Below, one piece after another: positions 60,842 to 64,000 of a DNA stretch of 64,000 nucleotides. Numbering within the stretch: position 1 is the first letter of the stretch; each line of letters starts with the position of its first letter. Origin of the DNA: Anaerolineae bacterium (lineage in GTDB: Bacteria; Chloroflexota; Anaerolineae; Aggregatilineales; Phototrophicaceae); assembly GCA_017303635.1 (NCBI GenBank), contig JAFLCG010000023.1, positions 1 to 64,000 of the forward strand, given 5' to 3'. The position numbers and the translations under genes were made by a program. Under the pieces are notes generated by a model. The model did no database searches and was not told the origin of the DNA. It saw only the letters and a program-made list of their open reading frames with translations.

Positions 60842-62794
60842 ATGAATACTAAAGTGATTTCGAATCTTCTTGAAGATCTTAGAATTGAAATGCTTTTTCT
60901 GCTAAATCAAATGATTCAGGGGCGCAAATCATTTAATTTACCGCACACTGAAACGGAAAATATGCTTGAGAAATATCAATCCTTGCTAGAAGACGTGGAA
61001 TCTACACGAGTGGTTGTTGTAGGAGAAGCAAAAAGAGGCAAAAGCTCATTCATTAATGCACTTATTTCAGAGGATATATTGCCAGTCTATGAGGAAGTTG
61101 CAACTAGTAAAGTGTTTTTGGTAAGACAGAATCGTAATTTGCGCGAAGCCCGTCTAAGATTTGAAGACGGAACTACAAGTAAGCTCGATTTCGATATGAT
61201 TTCATTAGCAAGAATTGGTTCGCAGGCACTATATAATGCTGGCGATAATGTACAGCTAAGTAAGAAGTTAAGATGGATTGAAGTAGACATCCCGAATGCT
61301 TTTCTTGTTTCAGATGTTGACGTTATTGATACACCAGGACTTGGATCAATTTATCCTGAACACTCTGCAATTACGAGACGTGAGATTTCAGGTGCCGATG
61401 CTGTTATCTTCGTCATTGATAGTTCTGCGCCACTTAATGAGCTTGAAGTCAGTTATGTATCGGAGATTCTTCGCCACACATCAAATATCTTCTTTGTAAT
61501 GACTAAGATTGATATTCCCTCAGTCGAACAATGGGAGAAAATCAAGGAACAAAGCGAAGCAATACTTAGAGAAACATTTTCAGACCGTATCCTAAATCCC
61601 GTAATCAACCCTGTATCCAGCTTGTGGTTTCAACAATTCTGGATCGAGGGTGGTACGGATGAGTTTTTGTATGACCGGAGTCGGTTTGGATCCATGAAGC
61701 AGTCTCTTGAGTCCTTCATACTACAAAATCATAGATGGGTAAACGTTTCATCCGCGGTCATTGACTGTTTTGCATATGCTACGGAAATGGAAGCGTGTTT
61801 AGCTGAAAGACTAATGTCATTACAAAGCCCAATAGGAAATACTAATGATATAAAGAAGGCAGAAGCTCAAAAAGTACAGTTCATGCTTGATTGGAGTAGT
61901 TCTGGAAAGAAAAGAGATGACGTAAAGAGGAGACTTAGGGCAGTAGCAACTAGAGGGAAGACAAGGATGCGCGACGTTCTTAGACGAGATCTTAGTCTAG
62001 AGTTTGTAAAGTTAATCGAAGCAGCATCTTCTGGAGAAGAATTACAGCAAATAGGAAACACTCTCTTAGAGGCTGTCAAAAATCGTGCATTAGAACAATA
62101 TGACATTTTTGTATATGATGCACAGAATGATTCCTCTCTAATTGTAGGCGAAGTTACACATCAAACTCAAAGGCTGATAGTTCCTGTTAATCGACCGCAA
62201 CTAGCGATCACTACAATTCCGTCAAACAAAGAAATTGATTCAGTTTGGAACTATGTAAAGCGTTCACGTGCTGGAGCACTGACAGCTGGTTTTTTCGCCA
62301 ATATAAGCTTGAAGGCAATGTTTGCCTTTAGAGAAAATAGGACAGAAGAGCAAAAGAAGGATGATGAGAAGAAAGCCTTCTGGGTTTCAGTGGTAGCTTC
62401 TGCTTTGGGAGCACTTGTTGAGATAGCGTCAACACAAAAAGCCGAGCTTAAGTCTACAAAGGACGGATTGATCAGATCCCTTCATAATGTTATAGCTACT
62501 ATTGAACAAGACTTCGAAAAAAAGGACAAAGGGATGGGCATAATTGAGAACACATTTGAAGGGCTGTACGATGCTTATTGGGCTGAGGTTGAGAATACTT
62601 TACAGAAACGAGAACAAGACCTTACATCCCGCATCACAGAACTTAAGAAGGATAGTGCGCAAAAAACCTCTCACTTCAATTCCACTAAAACCATTCGTGA
62701 ACAGCATTTTCGCGAATGGAAAAATATAACTAAAAAATTAACTGACATGCTAGTGAGTTTGGGTCGCGTTCAGACAACTCTTGAGAAAATGTAG
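60842..62794 (+). CDS. Bacterial dynamin-like GTPase
   Basis: A 650-residue dynamin-superfamily GTPase. G1 is VVVGEAKRGKSSFIN (Gly61, Lys67, Ser68), switch region around residue 80-90 EEVATSKVFLVRQ (G2 Thr in TSK), G3 DTPGLG (Asp163-Gly166), and G4 MTKID (Thr221-Asp224). A helical middle part follows, then two hydrophobic segments at about 477-495 and 512-530, which may insert into membrane like the paddle of BDLPs, and a coiled coil at about 585-630. The gene is strikingly AT-rich compared with DISARM. Bacterial dynamins remodel membranes and some protect against phage. It ends two bases before the start of the Hsp70-like gene. Confidence 0.85.
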   Translation: MNTKVISNLLEDLRIEMLFLLNQMIQGRKSFNLPHTETENMLEKYQSLLEDVESTRVVVVGEAKRGKSSFINALISEDILPVYEEVATSKVFLVRQNRNLREARLRFEDGTTSKLDFDMISLARIGSQALYNAGDNVQLSKKLRWIEVDIPNAFLVSDVDVIDTPGLGSIYPEHSAITRREISGADAVIFVIDSSAPLNELEVSYVSEILRHTSNIFFVMTKIDIPSVEQWEKIKEQSEAILRETFSDRILNPVINPVSSLWFQQFWIEGGTDEFLYDRSRFGSMKQSLESFILQNHRWVNVSSAVIDCFAYATEMEACLAERLMSLQSPIGNTNDIKKAEAQKVQFMLDWSSSGKKRDDVKRRLRAVATRGKTRMRDVLRRDLSLEFVKLIEAASSGEELQQIGNTLLEAVKNRALEQYDIFVYDAQNDSSLIVGEVTHQTQRLIVPVNRPQLAITTIPSNKEIDSVWNYVKRSRAGALTAGFFANISLKAMFAFRENRTEEQKKDDEKKAFWVSVVASALGALVEIASTQKAELKSTKDGLIRSLHNVIATIEQDFEKKDKGMGIIENTFEGLYDAYWAEVENTLQKREQDLTSRITELKKDSAQKTSHFNSTKTIREQHFREWKNITKKLTDMLVSLGRVQTTLEKM

Positions 62795-62796
62795 TT

Positions 62797-64000
62797 ATGT
62801 TTGCACTTGGTATAGATATTGGAAGCGCTATTAGCAAAGCAGTCTGGTACGATAAGTTCCGTAACCAACTGTCACGGACTTATATCCGACCATACCTCAA
62901 TGACAAGGATCATCCCTTAATCCGCTATCTCTTGTCCGACAATGATTTGGTTAGAGAACCCTACTTTGGCGAAATGATATCACCTAGGGTCAATACACAA
63001 CAGACGTTGATGGACCTACGTGTAATGGCTAATGAAGATCTTGGGTGCGACGTGGAACATGCGATTTTGGCATATTCGCAGAAATTTACTATCACGGACT
63101 TACAATCTTTACAAAGTATCGCGTTACAAGCCGGATACAAATATATATCTCTTGTTCCCTCAGCGACTGCTATTGCAACTGCTTATAAGCATTTCAGTGA
63201 TGTTGATTATGCAGAAAAATGCATAGTTTGTGACATTGGTGCCTCTCACACAGAAATCACGGCGGTTCAATTTAATTCAGATAGTAGTGTTCATGATCCG
63301 ATCTTCAAATCAAAGTATCTTAATGTAGGAGGTAATGAGCTTGACTTAGCGCTTTTTCACTCGATTTTTCAAACAAAGTTATTGGCAGGTTTAGATTTAA
63401 ATGAGCATCAACTAGGCGAACTTATTAAGCAATGTCGGGAAGGTCGTGAGAGATTATCGAAGGAAGAGTATTTCACGCTCGTATATGAATTGGTAGGAGT
63501 AAACCAATTAACGGTAGAGAATTACAATTTCACCAGAGATGATTTGCTTCAAAAAGAAGCCCTACGGCGTACCCAAGACAAATTAATTTATGCACTTCGG
63601 GATTTTCACCGAAATATATCCAGAGGACTTGGGGATATTTCGAAAATTCTTCTCGGCGGAGGAGGCTCACAAAGTTTTGGTCTGCAGGGCGCAATAGAAG
63701 ATGAGTTACAAATTAAAACGCTTTGTTTAGAATTTCCTCAGCTTTTAGCCGCAAAAGGTGCGGCTCTATTAACTTATGAGAACAATACTCCTAAATCAAA
63801 TTACCTTTCCCAATCTCCTTATAAAGGTGCCAAATTCATAGGTCAGATGGGAGAAGTAGAGCTTGCAATAGATACTGTGCCAAACGAATATATTGGAGTC
63901 TGGGATGTGCAAGATAAGTGCTTATTCGGCACTCTTCCTCAACATTTCGGAGAAATCAAATTGTTAAATATTAGTTCAAATTCCAAAAATATGATTGTAG
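62797..64000 (+). CDS. Hsp70/actin-fold protein (3' end outside window)
   Basis: At least 401 codons, open to the end of the window. The actin-like ATPase fold is evident: phosphate 1 loop ALGIDIGSAISKAVWY at the N-terminus, phosphate 2 loop IVCDIGASHTEITAV at about residue 146, and the adenosine loop ILLGGGGSQSFGLQGAIEDE at about 285, as in Hsp70/DnaK-like proteins. The peptide-binding part of true chaperones lies downstream or may be replaced. The N-terminus lacks extra domains. It starts two bases after the dynamin stop, so the two proteins are made together. Base composition matches the dynamin gene, not DISARM. Partner role for the GTPase is inferred from coupling alone. Confidence 0.8.
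   Translation, partial: MFALGIDIGSAISKAVWYDKFRNQLSRTYIRPYLNDKDHPLIRYLLSDNDLVREPYFGEMISPRVNTQQTLMDLRVMANEDLGCDVEHAILAYSQKFTITDLQSLQSIALQAGYKYISLVPSATAIATAYKHFSDVDYAEKCIVCDIGASHTEITAVQFNSDSSVHDPIFKSKYLNVGGNELDLALFHSIFQTKLLAGLDLNEHQLGELIKQCREGRERLSKEEYFTLVYELVGVNQLTVENYNFTRDDLLQKEALRRTQDKLIYALRDFHRNISRGLGDISKILLGGGGSQSFGLQGAIEDELQIKTLCLEFPQLLAAKGAALLTYENNTPKSNYLSQSPYKGAKFIGQMGEVELAIDTVPNEYIGVWDVQDKCLFGTLPQHFGEIKLLNISSNSKNMIV

Noticed and set aside
1..64000. CRISPR arrays, tRNA and rRNA genes
   Set aside because: No repeat-spacer pattern, T-loop-like tRNA signature or rRNA sequence was found by reading; a covariance-model scan would settle it.

Overview
The window reads like a chromosomal segment of a filamentous-type Chloroflexota bacterium (Anaerolineae-like). 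This is inferred from the very long multi-PAS histidine kinases, GT87-type membrane glycosyltransferases, a YwiC-like protein beside respiratory genes, octaheme cytochromes and DISARM; no rRNA or other phylogenetic marker is present, so the assignment is tentative. I see no tRNA, rRNA or CRISPR array.

Layout. 1-10.7 kb: signalling block. It holds the end of one histidine kinase, a decayed SnoaL-like gene, an HU-like protein, a PAS5-GAF histidine kinase with its NarL-type regulator, a pseudo-receiver, a PAS6 histidine kinase and a REC-kinase hybrid. 10.8-16.6 kb: respiratory block. A frameshifted Crp/Fnr-type regulator diverges from a cytochrome c lipoprotein, an octaheme HAO-like cytochrome, an eight-helix membrane protein and a YwiC-like protein; two dyad sites, one CRP-like and one FNR-like, lie between. 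17.1-26.0 kb: a GT-C glycosyltransferase carrying a C-terminal HTH, facing a long minus-strand run (GT2, TIGR04282-type transferase, GT87, DoxX-like, NUDIX, DsrE-like, TusA-like, broken RAM domain, two radical SAM enzymes). 26.3-32.9 kb: a repeat-bearing secreted protein, a PhnD-PhnE-PhnC type ABC transporter, an NDH-2-like oxidoreductase and a threefold-repeat membrane protein. 32.9-39.6 kb: a TetR regulator diverging from a membrane protein and a P450, then a nucleoside phosphorylase, and an ArsR-rhodanese/MBL/MFS operon that looks sulfur-related.

39.6-64.0 kb: accessory island. A roughly 160-bp imperfect palindrome and a run of mobile-type genes (SLOG protein, hypothetical protein, DUF6094-like methyltransferase) come first. 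The methyltransferase is cut off at the 3' end of a large serine recombinase gene. Beyond the recombinase lie a small gene and a sigma-like factor, then a complete class 1 DISARM anti-phage operon (drmD, drmMI, drmA, drmB, drmC). A GHKL/Hsp90-type ATPase gene sits inside this operon, spaced and overlapped as if it were an integral part. After IS3-type debris comes an AT-rich pair, a dynamin-like GTPase followed 2 nt later by an Hsp70/actin-fold protein that runs off the window.

The most interesting candidates are (1) DISARM with an integrated GHKL ATPase, (2) the dynamin/Hsp70-like pair beside it, and (3) the possibility that all of this is cargo of a serine-recombinase element nested in an older mobile element. 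Several genes (Crp-like regulator, octaheme N-terminus, RAM-domain gene, SnoaL-like gene) have frame breaks; at least two sit in G runs, so either sequencing error or real decay must be considered.
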